This document shows positions 25,101-36,860 of a stretch of 64,000 bases of DNA, piece by piece. The translations under genes and the position numbers were made by a program. This stretch comes from Sclerotinia nivalis (taxonomy: Eukaryota; Ascomycota; Leotiomycetes; Helotiales; Sclerotiniaceae), in NCBI GenBank assembly GCA_029531795.1, contig JAPEIS010000003.1:2604001-2668000 (forward strand), written 5' to 3'. The stretch's first letter is position 1, and each line of letters starts with the position of its first letter. Under the pieces are notes generated by a model. It ran no database searches, had not been told where the DNA came from, and saw only the letters and a program-made list of their open reading frames with translations.

Positions 25101-25461
25101 GAAAATGTTGAAATATATAATATAATCTCTAATTCTATCCCATTTTCTTCAAACTTCCGATTGTCGCATTAAAATCAATCAATCAATCATACCGCCACTC
25201 TCCTTTTTGTGCTACTCTCTCTCCCTCTCTCTTTTGTTTCAATTTGTGCAATTACTTTACTTAGGTAAAACATTGAACAACAAACCAATTCATCTCAAAG
25301 GAAAAATAGAATCCATTAATTTGGCTTTCTTTTTTGATCCTATCTCTGATCCATCCTTCGAATAGCTTCATCAATCAAGAAAATCGACAACACCTCTACG
25401 ATAGACGATAATTGCTTCCATACGAGAAGAGATATCTCATTTCTGAGATTGAATCATCAAT

Positions 25462-26573
25462 ATGGATATCGCTTTAGAACTTACCGATAAATACTTCTTC
25501 GATCATTTCTATTCAACTTTGTTACCTGCGAAATCTATATTGTTGAATGCGGTTGGGGAACAAATCAATGGTACAACACTCAATGCGAAAACAGCTTCAA
25601 CATGGCAATATCATCCTTCGAATTCTTTTCTGCAATTCGAACCTACGGATGCTGCATACACAAGTCAATGGGATAGAGATAATATCTATCGACAAGCTTT
25701 CTCATTGTTCTTAATTACTTGGTATGTTTATTTACTTTTGACGGGAATACAAACTGTATACTATATATCAAATACTAATTGTTAAATAGGATCGCTGGTG
25801 CAGCTATCTACTTTACAATCTCTACTCTATCCTACATCTTCGTTTTCGACAAGACTACCTTTCAACATCCTAAATTCCTTAAAAATCAAATTCGCATGGA
25901 AATCTCCCAAGCTTGCAATAGTATGCCATTAATGTCTATCCTCACCACCCCTTTCTTCCTCGCCGAAGTAAGAGGTTCCTCCAAACTTTACGATCTTACA
26001 TCTGAAGGACCTGGTTCGTGGTATAATTGGTTTCAATTCCCACTCTTCCTACTCTTCACCGATTGCTTCGTCTACTTCATCCATCGAGGTCTTCACCATC
26101 CTTTCGTCTACAAAACTCTCCATAAACCACATCATAAATGGATCATGCCAACTCCATACGCCTCAATTGCTTTCCATCCCGTTGATGGCTGGATGCAATC
26201 TCTTCCTTACCACGTCTTCCCCTTCATTTTCCCACTTCAAAAATTCGCCTACTTGGGTCTTTTCTTCTTCGTTCAGGTCTGGACGGTCTTTATTCATGAT
26301 GGTGAATATGTAGCCAATTCTCCTATTCTTAATGGCGCGGCTTGTCATACTATGCATCATCTTTACTTTAACTATAATTATGGACAATATACGACACTGT
26401 GGGATCGTCTAGGAGGTAGTTATAGAAAACCCAATGAGGAACTTTTTAGAAGGGAAAGTAAGATGGGTCAAAAGGAGTGGGAGAGACAAGTTGCGGAAAT
26501 GGAAAAACAAGTGTTAGAGGCGGAGGGAGAGGATGATAGGGTTTATGATACTGAAGAGAAGAAGAAGAATTAG
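25462..26573 (+). CDS. erg3: sterol C-5 desaturase (Erg3-type, fatty acid hydroxylase superfamily)
   Basis: Exons 25462-25721 and 25790-26573 give 347 residues. Erg3 introduces the C5 double bond in ergosterol biosynthesis at the endoplasmic reticulum using a di-iron centre. All three histidine boxes are present: HRGLHH (H185, H189, H190), HKPHH (H198, H201, H202) and HTMHH (H273, H276, H277). Several membrane helices surround them. WDRDNIYRQAFSLFLITW, spanning the intron junction, is typical of Erg3. The C-terminal 60 residues are charged and variable. Leotiomycetes often have more than one Erg3 paralogue, and which one this is cannot be decided here. Confidence 0.93.
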
Positions 26574-27021
26574 ATGAGGTATGAGGATGATTAATATGGT
26601 GTGTTTACGGGGTGTGTTTTGTGTGGTCATTTGGATGGGGATAATGGAGATGAGGTGGAGTGGGTTGTATATATTGCATGAAATGGAATGGCATTGAATG
26701 CAAAGTCATGTCAGTTTGAAAATGACGGGTGGTTTGAAATGGATTGATGGATGGATGTACATGATTTGCATATGAAGGCGTTTACTCACTTATTTACTCA
26801 CTTTGTAATCTTACCTGTTACGAGCATCACGGCGTGGATTAGATGTATGCATGCATTAATACGGATGGATGGATAGATGATGGAAGAAGAACTTAGATGA
26901 GGAATAAGAGGAATTTCCTATCTACTGAGTACCTAGGTAGTTTTATCTACTTTCGTTTCCTGGAATTTTTTTAATATGTAGATGTATTTTGATTTTGATT
27001 TTGATTTTGAAAGAAATATAT

Positions 27022-27073
<52 letters not shown>

Positions 27074-27392
27074 GGGGAAGAGAGGGAGACGGAAATAAGC
27101 TAACCTTATAGATGATCTAGACTTGTAGACTTATAGGCTTATAGAGCTGGCTGGCTATTTTGATCAGAGGGTTTAATTGATAGATCCGAGGGAGTAAGTA
27201 GTTATATGACCGATAACTAGTAACTAGCCTAGCTAGATATATACCGAGTACACCAAATAGATTAAAACGACAACATGTAAAACTCAATTCGTAGAATCAT
27301 CACTTTCATTTCATTGCTTGCTATCAATCCCATACCGTTCCTCTCTTAATCTTATTGATCCCATTCCATTCCTATCCCCTCAATCCCATACC
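26574..27392. other. intergenic with simple repeats
   Basis: 819 bp downstream of the desaturase gene. It contains a GATTTT run (about 26988-27009) and a CACTTT/CACTCT array (27026-27073), with further TACCTA/TAGGTA copies near 26930. No gene seen. Confidence 0.5.
27026..27073. repeat. CACTYT hexanucleotide array
   Basis: About eight tandem CACTTT/CACTCT units. Confidence 0.9.
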
Positions 27393-27761
27393 ATGGATCC
27401 CAATATCTATTTTCTATTCATTATTTTATTTCTTTCTTTCATTCTTCTCATTCTCATTTCCTCTCTCCGTCAACCGTCTTCTCATCCCTTTCCCATTACC
27501 CTTTCAGTCTTCACAATCCAACCTCGAAACAAATCCGAAGGAAAAGAAGAAAGGAAGGCATCAAATCAGGAAAAGAAAGCTTTCATGTCCCTCATCGAAA
27601 AATCGAAAGACCGTCTCACAACCTATCTAAGCAAGATGCCAACAATCAGTCAAAAGGAACAAGTGAGCATTTTTCTGTTTTATGCTTATGATTTCCATTC
27701 CATCCATCTTAATTCTTTTCAAGTGTCTGAAATGGAGATGAAAAAGAGAAAGAGGAATTGA
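27393..27761 (+). CDS. hypothetical small membrane-anchored protein
   Basis: Frame beginning MDPNIYFLFIILFLSFILLI, a single strong N-terminal membrane or signal-anchor segment (residues 5-24), followed by a basic/polar stretch (NKSEGKEERKASNQEKKAFM, LSKMPTISQKEQ). A GTGAGC at 27663 right after GAACAA may be a splice donor, so the last 30 codons may not be coding. Not recognised. It converges on the malate dehydrogenase gene. Confidence 0.4.
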   Translation: MDPNIYFLFIILFLSFILLILISSLRQPSSHPFPITLSVFTIQPRNKSEGKEERKASNQEKKAFMSLIEKSKDRLTTYLSKMPTISQKEQVSIFLFYAYDFHSIHLNSFQVSEMEMKKRKRN

Positions 27762-27815
27762 AATTGAGAAGTGGAAAAGGATAGAGTAAAGAGAAAGAGA
27801 GATCAAATAGGGAAA

Positions 27816-29181
27816 CTACTTTTGTTGAGGAGGAGCTCTAGCAAAGGTAACACCCTTAGAAATGTTACCCTTGAGACCTTCCAAACAGGCGGCCAAGAGT
27901 TTCTTCTCGGCATCGTTGATGTTGGTGAGTGGGTTTTGAGCTTTATCAGCACCGTTGGTCTATTCGACTGTTAGTTTCCGTAATTCCAATTTAAAAGGAA
28001 TGATGGGTAAAATAAACTTACGCCAAGTTCAACAGGAACAGAGAAGAAATCGAGACCAGTCTCCTTAGCAATAGCCTCACCACCTGGTACACCTGGAAGG
28101 TAGACGAATGTTGGCTCAACAATACCCTTCTCACCATTCAAGGCCCTGAGAACCTTCTCGGCGAAACTATTTTTTGGTCAATACAAATTATCATATTGAG
28201 ATTTTAAAACATACCGGAAACCAGCATAGGCCATAGAAAGAGTAGCTGAACCAGCACCATCCTTAGCCTGAACAACTTCATCACCACCAAATTGAACTCT
28301 CTTAATCAAAGCATCCAATTTATCAGCTGGGATCTCAACACTTGGTTTAGCTTGACTGAAAAGAGGAACGATAGTCTCTCCAGAGTGACCACCAATAACT
28401 GGGATAGTTAATTCTTGAGGATTTGCCTTTCCAACAATCTCAGCAACGAATGTTTCGGCTCTAACAACATCAAGGGTAGTAACACCGAAAAGACGTTGAG
28501 CATCAAAGACTCCCTTAGCCTTAAGAACCTCAGCGGCGATTGGGACAGTAGAGTTAACTGGGTTGGAGATGATGAGGATATAGGCTTTTGGAGCGACATC
28601 GGCAATGATCTCGATGAGTCCCTTGACGATACCAGCATTGATATTGAAGAGATCATCACGAGTCATTCCTGGTTTACGAGGAATACCTGCTGGAATAACG
28701 ATAATATCGGCGTTCTTGAATGCCAACTTTGCACCATCATCTTTTGGCAAGTATCCGGTGATTTTCTATGCAGATAACATAGATTAGCCATTGCGCGTCT
28801 TTTATTCCCTCTTTATCGCTTCTATAGCTCATCCTCATCCTTATTCTTATCCCTTCAGATTATATACGTACAGCTGGGCTTGAGATATGCGAAAGATCAG
28901 CGGCAACACCGGGAGTGTTAACCACATCGTAAAGTGCCAATTCGGTAATGAGAGAAGAGGTCTTGAGGAGGAGAGACAATGGCTATAAATACGATAATAA
29001 CAAATTAGCAATCTATTCATTAAACTCGTCCGCTTTTATTCCATCCGCGAATCCAAATCAAACAAACAAGACTCACCTGTCCGATTCCTCCAGAAGCACC
29101 AGCGACAACTATCCCTCAAATCAGTTTCTTTTTCAATCTCAATCTTGCATATTGAAGATACCTACCAGCTTTGAAACCCAT
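27816..29181 (-). CDS. mdh: malate dehydrogenase, cytosolic-type (no presequence)
   Basis: Six exons (29181-29166, 29108-29077, 28982-28872, 28765-28215, 28166-28022, 27959-27816) encode 332 residues. MDH interconverts malate and oxaloacetate with NAD(H). The N-terminus [19 protein letters not shown] starts directly at the Rossmann GxSGGIG motif, with no mitochondrial presequence. The active-site loop [14 protein letters not shown] and the catalytic histidine motif [13 protein letters not shown] are intact. The C-terminus APPQQK is not a PTS1. The first two exons are only 16 and 32 nt. Cytosolic location is inferred from the missing targeting signals. Confidence 0.95.
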
Positions 29182-30546
29182 TTTGAGATATGTTGATGTG
29201 TGTAGATGTAGATGTAGATGTAGATGTAGATGTAGAATTAGGTATGTGTGTTTAGGTATCGAGGTATGTTTTCAGGTTGTGATTATTTAGTTGTAGGTTT
29301 CTGCGAGATCAATAATTAGTATGTTTGTTGCTTAAAATAATCAGCTCATACCCCGCATCACTTCAATCTAACCCAACACAACAATTTGGGACCCCCTCAA
29401 CAATCCATCTCACCCAGTCATATATCTCTTTTTTGATCATTCCTCACTTTCTCCCCTTCAAAGCTCCATCTTAATCAGATAAAAATAAACATACCGTATA
29501 TAAATAGCGTTTCTATCAAAATCAAATTTAAAAAAACCCCCCCGAATCAAATTCTCAATTTCTATTTCTCAATCCAAACAGCGAACTTATCAGTCTTTTT
29601 ATCCTTCTCAGTCGGTGTAGTAGAAGCTTAATAAAAGGGGTCAGAGGTCAGAAGCTCAAACCAAAACCCAAATCTGTTGATCGCTTTGATTGACCTGGGT
29701 TACTTCAGCTTACTTGGAGGGGTAGAAACAGCGGGGCAAAGCAAAAGTACAAGAAAATCCTCCCTCCTCATTTGTTCCATTGAAAATCTATGCGGGCTGT
29801 AAAGAAACTCGGGTCTTACCTTTTTATTTCATTTGAGAAGAGCCGAGCATGACTGTTACACCTGGGCAGTCGTGCGTTTCTTGGTACGTACTTTCGGGGT
29901 CTTGGTAGGCTTGGGAAAAAATGGTTGGTTGGGGCAAACACGTGTAAAGTAATGGCGATGGATACCTTGTCGATTGCAAATCTTTGGACAACTACAAACT
30001 ACAAGAGGATGGATGTTGATTCTTTATACTTGTAAAGCTGCGCATCGAAAGTACGTAACCTTGGGAAGTCTGGGGAAATGAATAGTATAGCATACAATGG
30101 TCCCATGGCCGAGGTACATTCCCCTCGGGTTCGGAAATCTACGGACATGTATAGACATTTGCATCAGGGAAGTGAGCTCTACATATTCCCCCGGTTGCCA
30201 TATTCACATGTCTGTACATCGCAATTTAGCTTTGAACTGGGTGAGCATTTCCGTGGTGAAATATTTCGAATTCGTGCTTGATGCCGAGAGTTTCCCTGTT
30301 TGTAAACACTCAATCAACTCCACTATCTAGTCTCATAATCACTTCATAACCTTCACTTGGAATCCCGTCGATATCTCGAACCATCATGATGTAACCGATT
30401 CATTGAAAACTAGTTTGTATGCCTGTCTCAAATGTCATAAATAGACCACTCCACTCATTAAGAGTACCTGAGCAACCGGACCAGACCCAACCAGTTAAAC
30501 AATAATCGATTCCCCCTGGTCCCCAACCATATCAAATAGGTATCCT
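29182..30546. other. intergenic, MDH upstream region
   Basis: 1.36 kb between the MDH start and the eL28 stop, both on the minus strand. It begins with a TAGATG hexanucleotide array (29200-29236) in the MDH leader. No gene supported. Confidence 0.5.
29200..29236. repeat. TAGATG hexanucleotide array
   Basis: Six near-perfect units, about 20 bp upstream of the MDH start codon on the template side. Confidence 0.9.
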
Positions 30547-31434
30547 TTACTCTTCCTTCTCAGCAGCCTTGGCGGCCTTGGTTCCTCTAAGCTTTGGTGC
30601 TGGGGCATCTTTCTTTGGGGTTTGAGATTCGAGGATAGCGGAGGAACGGGCGACGGCTTCAGCACGGAGATCAGATCTGTATCCATCCTTGGCGACGGTC
30701 TTTGCGACACCAGCAAAGGTTCTATTTTGAGGAATCGTTAGTATCATAATTCATTCCTGGCTTCGAAGAGATTCTATAACCGAATCAAACGTACTTTCTT
30801 CCGGACTTGCTGAAGGTGGACTTGGTCAAAGAAGATGCTGGCTTTTGGCTAGCAGAGGTCTTCTTGGTGATCAAAGTAACACCCTTCTCAGCTGGGACAA
30901 CTCCAACGGCCTATCCATAGATTAATCAGTACCGTTCACTTCAAACCGTAATCCCTCATGTATTGTTGTCATAAGCGGATCGAATTCGTATCGTACCTTG
31001 TCGTTGACGAAACCAGCATACTATAATCAAATTAGCTTCTATCTTTATTTGGAAACCTTTCATCAAATTGTGGTAAAAGTATTCCTGAGAAATCCGTACC
31101 TTTCTGGAGTGCTTGTTGGTCAAGTTCAAAGGGTCTCTTGAGAATGTGCTTCCACCACCAGTTGTGCGCTTGACCAAGAAAGCATTCTGGGATCCTAGAT
31201 AGATTCCAAAACCATCAGCAAGTGTCCCATTTTCATTCTATTCGATTCCCATCCTATGATTTCAAGAATCAAAGTTCCAACTTCATTTCTTCATCCTCTC
31301 GAGTCCTATCCAAACACCCTTCAGGTCCCTTCAACCTCCAATTTCCATCCCCTATGCCCGGAATTCCAACAATAAAAACAGGTAAACGTACTGGTAACCT
31401 CCCAGATCAAATCAGCGGAAACGTATTGAGACAT
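30547..31434 (-). CDS. rpl28: 60S ribosomal protein eL28
   Basis: Five exons (31434-31392, 31194-31100, 31020-30997, 30910-30795, 30721-30547) encode 150 residues. The L28e signature reads SADLIWEVTRSQNAFLVKR, then FSRDPLNLTNKHSRKYAGFV and a basic C-terminus (PKLRGTKAAKAAEKEE). The 24-nt third exon encodes YAGFVNDK and is required for continuity. Many short introns near the 5' end are typical of fungal ribosomal protein genes. It is divergent from the UPF0357 gene. Confidence 0.95.
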
Positions 31435-32028
31435 CTTGACGGTGGGTGAGTGAGAATTGAAAGAATTCTTTTGGTCGTTGGCGGTAATCGAAATATTGTC
31501 TGAGTATCAAGATCTTGTCGCAAAATCGTTAAAATTCACGAATCACTGAATTTGTGCGTCCAATCAGATTTCGTCTCGCTTATCCTATTTTAGTCTTGTC
31601 TTTTCTGCTCTGCCCGGTGCCCGCAAGTTCGAAGCCTTAAAGCTGATTCATCAACAAATGAGGCATCAAAAAATTATCCGTCACTTCAAATCGCATGCGG
31701 AAAGGTGGCTGTGGGGATGGACGGTTAAAGAAATAAGAAATTCAATGCAATCAATTATTCGGATGAGGCGGGCATCATCAACTGATGAGCTGACGTTGTT
31801 TCTAAAAGCGAGGTTATTACCAGATTTTTTTCCTTTTCTCAATAACTACCTATTCTACCTAAGTCTCTCTTTCTTTACCTCTCTTAACTAACACCTTTCC
31901 ACCTACAAATACGATTTTGTGTCTCTTGGTTGGAGATTGGTGATCTCGAATTCTACAACCATCTCTTGGATCTTCAAGAGCCAGTCTGCGCATAAGTTCA
32001 AAGAGGTTCCCTCAAAGTAAAGGTTAAG
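31435..32028. promoter_or_regulatory. divergent promoter region, eL28 / UPF0357
   Basis: 594 bp between two start codons. Pyrimidine-rich stretches lie on both flanks. No defined ribosomal-protein promoter motif was recognised. Confidence 0.45.
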
Positions 32029-32520
32029 ATGGCCTACATACTTTATACAACCGTGTTCATATTCCTCGTTATCTCTACTAGTAAGTTCCCACTCTAAGAG
32101 CTACTTTTCATCGTCGAGAATAGTTGGGACGTTAAATGGCTTTGAGACAATCAGTTGCTGACACCATTCCTAGTCGCATTCATAACCCGCGATCGCTGGT
32201 CTCCCTACATCCCCGAACACCTTCTCGAGCGTCTCCCCAGATCCATGTACACACCCTATCACGCTCTCCCTCATTCCTTCGAAAACGACATTGAATCCGG
32301 ATTATCATCTTCGAATTTCAATCTATCCCAGAATCTATTAGATTCAGATCCAAGAAATGGACTTTCGGATAATGGAAAAAGGGAGATTCAGAAGATTATG
32401 AAGAAAAAGAAGGTTAATTTCGATGAGGCGAGAAGGTTATGGATGCAGGAAACTTTTAAGAAGGAAAATATTGGTCCGGATGGAAGACCTAGGGATCCAA
32501 AGTTTGTGAGCTTTTCGTGA
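32029..32520 (+). CDS. UPF0357/DUF2015 family protein
   Basis: Exons 32029-32080 and 32174-32520 give 132 residues. The N-terminus MAYILYTTVFIFLVISTSIAF is a single membrane anchor (cut by the intron). The conserved DUF2015 features follow: DIESGLSSSNFNL, a KREIQKIMKKKKVNFDEAR helix and the near-invariant C-terminal GPDGRPRDPKFVSFS. The family is fungal with no established function. Confidence 0.92.
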
Positions 32521-34709
32521 GGGGAGATACACTTCTTCGATGCAGAATTATTTGGTAAAACGAGATACTGCGGAGGACGGTAGTGTCGATGCCTTCCTTT
32601 GCAGCTCAGATGCACCGAAATCCGGAGAAGTTTAGAGATTTTGAAGGAGACATTAGATGGGACGGGAATTGTATTGGAATATGGATCAGCGAGGTATACC
32701 CAGGTAGGAGGGGCAGGACAGGATTGGAATGGATTAGGACGGGACAAGGGGCCTTTGGATTGGAAAGGAGGGGAAGAGCTTCTAATGTTTTAGCGATGGG
32801 CTTGAATGGGTACCGGATGTATTCAAGCAAGTGAGCATGGCGTTTAGGGATTTGATTCCAGGACATAATTTTCCGAGAACTCGGTACTAGGTACTGGTAC
32901 TCTGGTGCAAACTTTCTTTTCACTTCTACATTCCTTTTCTTTTCTTGAGTCTTTTCATTTGTCAATATCAATATCAATATTTGTAAGAAGAGGATATAAC
33001 ACTCAGGTGTGTATAGATAATCAAAAAGAAAGAAATTAATTCTACCATTCATTTGTACGTGACCTAATACCCCAGGGTTTCTGCTGGCCTAACATTCAAC
33101 TTCATCCGAAATATTCAATAACACTCAAGATTCCCAAACTTTTCAAATTATCAAAAACTTTTATATCTACTAGTCTGCTCTGCTCTACTATCTTATTTTA
33201 AAATCCAAGAATATTCAAATCTTCAAATAAATTAACTCTCAACTATCCACTTCACATCCTCACTTACCTCTCTTGATATCTTCAACTTCGTTTAATGCCC
33301 CTCACCCCCTTTCCCTTTCCCTCTCCCTTTCCCTTTCTTTATATCACCTCCCTCCCCCCGCGAGATAAATCCCCTCATCAACCCAAACAGATCCATATAT
33401 AAAACAAATTAAAACAAACTAAAACAAAACAATAATAAATAAACAAATTAAAAATAATTAATGATCATGGAAACATCCATTCCGTTCCATCCCAACCTCT
33501 ACACCTATCGACTATATCAATTATCAAAAGAATCCATGAAGAAATCCTAGGATATATAAATGGTGTTAGCTTTGTATGTATAGGTATGTGTTTTAACATT
33601 TCCCAATTTCCAAAATCTCAGATGGATTGTATGGATTGTATGTATCTTACTTTTACTCGTAGATAGATGTTGTGTGGAGAGGTAACTTGTGGAGTGTGAA
33701 TGGAATGGTTTGAGGACTTGGTTGGATTCATGTATAGTGAAGTGAGATTTTCTTCCTGTGATTGGTATGTTATCAGAGGCTATTTCGATAGGATAGTATG
33801 AGTGTAAAAAAAAAAAAAAAAAAAAAAAGATACTATGGTTGAAAAGCGAATTCAAACGTGAAAAAGTGAGGAAGTGAAATGAGTTTACATAGGAGAAGAC
33901 TTCATTTGCGATGCAAAGAAAACTACACCTTATGAGGTTTTTGTTTTGTATCTAATGGGATAGTTTGTTATTTTTATGATTATTGCTTGCAAAGAGCGGG
34001 AAGGGAATGGGAATAGACGATGGAATAAAGATATTTTTTGGTGTCTTTATATAGGAATATGAAGAGAAGATTTCTGTGCTATACTTGGTGCATCTCCTTT
34101 TTTCCTGGTCCCTTTAGTCTAGGATTGAGGGTGTGAAAATAAGGTACCAGATATGAGATACAAAATATGAGATAGGTAAGAAACATTGTTAGGTAGATGG
34201 GTGATATGGGGTGTAGTTCAAGGTAGCAATTGATTTCAATTTTAGTAGAATGCGATATCAAGATGTCCTGGTATTCTCGTATATTCAACGTGCGTGAATT
34301 CTCATATTCGTATCTGAATATCAAGTCCCTGCTTCAGGGGTCATCCCTCTCGCTGGTCCACCCCCAACAAAGCCGTGGTACACTGGTGACATGTTATGTC
34401 TATCTATCCTCAGAGACATCAGTTTCTGATTTGTCCTGCTCTGTCCTATGACTCCTTGCTATGTATCCTCCCATTCCATGCCATGCCATTTCGCCAAATC
34501 ACAAAACTATCGTCCCATGGTGTACATTGTGATATTGGATGTCTTTCTTTTTCTCGTTCTCTCTTGGCGTTCGTCACAGGCCAGTTGTGCATATTAGGAC
34601 TCTCTTTGAGCCCATCTTTTGCCTCCATCGAAGCGGCCTGACCTCATGCTGTTTCTGATGGCTCCGGCAGAATGTATTATATCTTTTTCCGGGGATCCAA
34701 ACGCAAACA
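32521..34709. other. intergenic, 2.2 kb
   Basis: Lies between the ends of the UPF0357 gene and trs33. It contains CCTTTCCC pyrimidine tracts (33305-33345), an A-rich stretch (33405-33460) and an A23 homopolymer (33806-33828). Several short open frames lack any conservation pattern. Confidence 0.5.
33806..33828. repeat. A23 homopolymer
   Basis: Uninterrupted run of 23 A. It could be an integrated poly-A end of a retrotransposed copy, but no such element is visible next to it. Confidence 0.95.
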
Positions 34710-35464
34710 TCATTTCCCAGTGGTAGTATTAACAATACTCTTGATTTGAAATGTAGCACCCGGTAATTCGGTTGTTTCCGCTTGAACGGTGGCATTTATA
34801 CCCATTGAAGCTAGGGCTCCACGAATTATGCCGCAGGGAAAGTATAAGAACTGTATTTCGAAGTGTTAGTTGATTGTTATATGCATATTAAGGCAATGTG
34901 GGAATAGAGGGTAACTAACAGGTTGTGCCCGTATAAGTGCATTTCCACCAGGCTCTGTACTCATGCGCGCAAAGGGACGGAATGAATGGTCTGTTAGGAC
35001 GTAGACTCCCTACACTGTGTTAGGACTCATTTACCCCCAAAAATAACATAGAAAAGTGAAAGTGGCAAGGAGCTAAGTACCCGATGATTCGTTTTCAAAT
35101 TATCAATCTGTTTCCTAAAAACCAACATCCATAAATCTTTACATAAAAACTTAATCACATCCAACGTATCCGTAAACCGCGGGCGATCTTTACTAAATCT
35201 CTCGACCAAACCTAAACCAACTCGATATCCGAGACTTTCGAGGCGGAAAAAGACACGGTCCCGTTCCTCGTCTTCTTCCATTTTTGGAGGCTGTGAAGGA
35301 TTGGGAGAAGAGGAGGAAGAAGAGGCTGGCGCATCAAGTGCATGAACAGTACGGTAGGCTAGAGGAACGAGTTCGATAAGGAGGAGGTCCAGACACGAGG
35401 AATTGAGAAAGGTGGCTGTAGGGTCGGAGGCATTGTAGGGGGGCAGCGGAGACTCGAAGGACAT
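34710..35464 (-). CDS. trs33: TRAPP complex subunit Trs33/TRAPPC6 (Bet3 family)
   Basis: Exons 35464-35081, 35009-34920 and 34850-34710 give 204 residues. Trs33 is a core subunit of TRAPP, the tethering/GEF complex for Ypt1 in ER-Golgi traffic. Recognisable are the N-terminal SCLDLLLIELVPLAYRTV helix, a serine/proline/acid insertion (about 48-68), RLESLGYRVGLGLVERFSKD, LDVIKFLCKDLWMLVFRKQI and the Bet3-fold C-terminus (FLYFPCGIIRGALASMGINATV). All three exons join in phase 0. Confidence 0.94.
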
Positions 35465-36860
35465 TTTTGTAATGGATGGAGGTGAATGAGGTGAGGTACG
35501 GTGATTTGGTCTGCGTAAAGAGGATGGTGGATTGAATGGATGTAGTGCTTCGAAGAATTCTATGAGAATAAGATAATGGGTCTGCGCGATCCTGCAGAGA
35601 ATGAGCGTGAAAGTTAAAGATCGTGGGATTAGAGAAAGTGGTCAGGCTGTCAAGGGTGAATTTTGGGTATATAGTTGTGGAAATAATGAAGGGAAAGCTG
35701 TTTGGAGTAATATGGCTCAGAATAGGTCCGCCCGCAAAAACGTATTTCCGGGCCAAGTCTTCACGACCTTTTTGATGATGATGTTATCAACTCGTTAATG
35801 TCACTGAGTTCCTATTTTATCCGAAATGAAATGCATGATCTCGAACTGGCTAACAATAATGAAAGATGTGAAATTCTATAGGTTTCTATAAAGTGGGCAG
35901 TTACCAGCAGTTACTGACCGTTGTGATAGAAATATCCCAATATAGGACTTTTGGTGAGGGGGGGAAGTCCCTTAAGCTTTCCCCACAGCATATGTCTCGT
36001 CTGAGACTTAAGCTGTATTATATAATGCATAACTTGATACACATCTTTCTGATATTGATATCGTCGTACCATTACGGCTAGGTTTATGTGAGTCTGAGTG
36101 TGTTTTGGCATCCCAATTTGTTTGCGTGCTGCGCAATGGTCATCGCTACCTGGGTTTTTTCCCCTCTCATCATCAATCGGCGTCGTTTATTTACTCGGTA
36201 AAAGGGGAGAGATGAAGACGTCGTAAATTGTTGATTTAAGTTGAAGCAACACATTTGGAATGCCCTTGGGAAGATCGACTGAAAAGGATTTGCATAAGGT
36301 CAACGTGCAAGAGTTGAGAGATCAAGAGGTTGAACATTATAGGAAAGAGTATGGTCACTTTTGAAGAAAGTAATAGCATAAGTGAGTATACCATTCAACT
36401 CGGTAGTTTCTAATACATTTCTCTTGTTTTATGAGTAGAAAACAACAAGCTTTAAGCTGCAAGAGTAAAGTTACTCGTCATTTTGGCGTTATAAGCTCAA
36501 GATCCCACGATTTCACTATATACGAGTTAGCTTTGCTGAGAAATCAAATGGATATGGATCGACTTGAACAATGGAGCACGGCACACTATCACCATGGTTG
36601 TCTTAGCGTATGATTTTTGTATACTGAGAAAATTACATTACAAAATATAGCCCTGCACAATCTCAAAATCAAGCAGATCTGTGCGGGAGCGGGATTGGGG
36701 TGACTGATACAAATATCAATTGTGTCCGAATAGTAATCGTGCACACATTGACGAGGGGGTATAAGTACTGTTGAAGGCCTCGTGAATGTGTATAAGCATC
36801 GCATTCATTCTGGGAATCTGATCGACTGAGTGGGGCTTTGCGGCTGAGATATATACGAAA
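35465..36860. other. intergenic upstream of trs33
   Basis: 1.4 kb with no supported gene. Confidence 0.45.

Larger units (their letters stand above)
21149..25461. promoter_or_regulatory. 4.3-kb divergent intergenic region between tup1 and the sterol desaturase gene
   Basis: No gene is supported. It holds an AGT microsatellite, a CTTTTT hexanucleotide array, a CATT tetranucleotide run (about 24955-24976) and very many copies of TACCTA/TAGGTA, alone, doubled or as palindromic CCTAGG cores (for example near 22700, 23865-23885, 23940-23960, 24055-24065, 24465-24490, 24580-24595, 24880-24890). The length suggests extended regulatory sequence or long 5' UTRs for both genes (inference). Confidence 0.6.

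Noticed and set aside
32583..32834. 83-codon frame after the UPF0357 gene
   Set aside because: Lies in the likely 3' UTR, with no conservation pattern; the opposite strand is open too.
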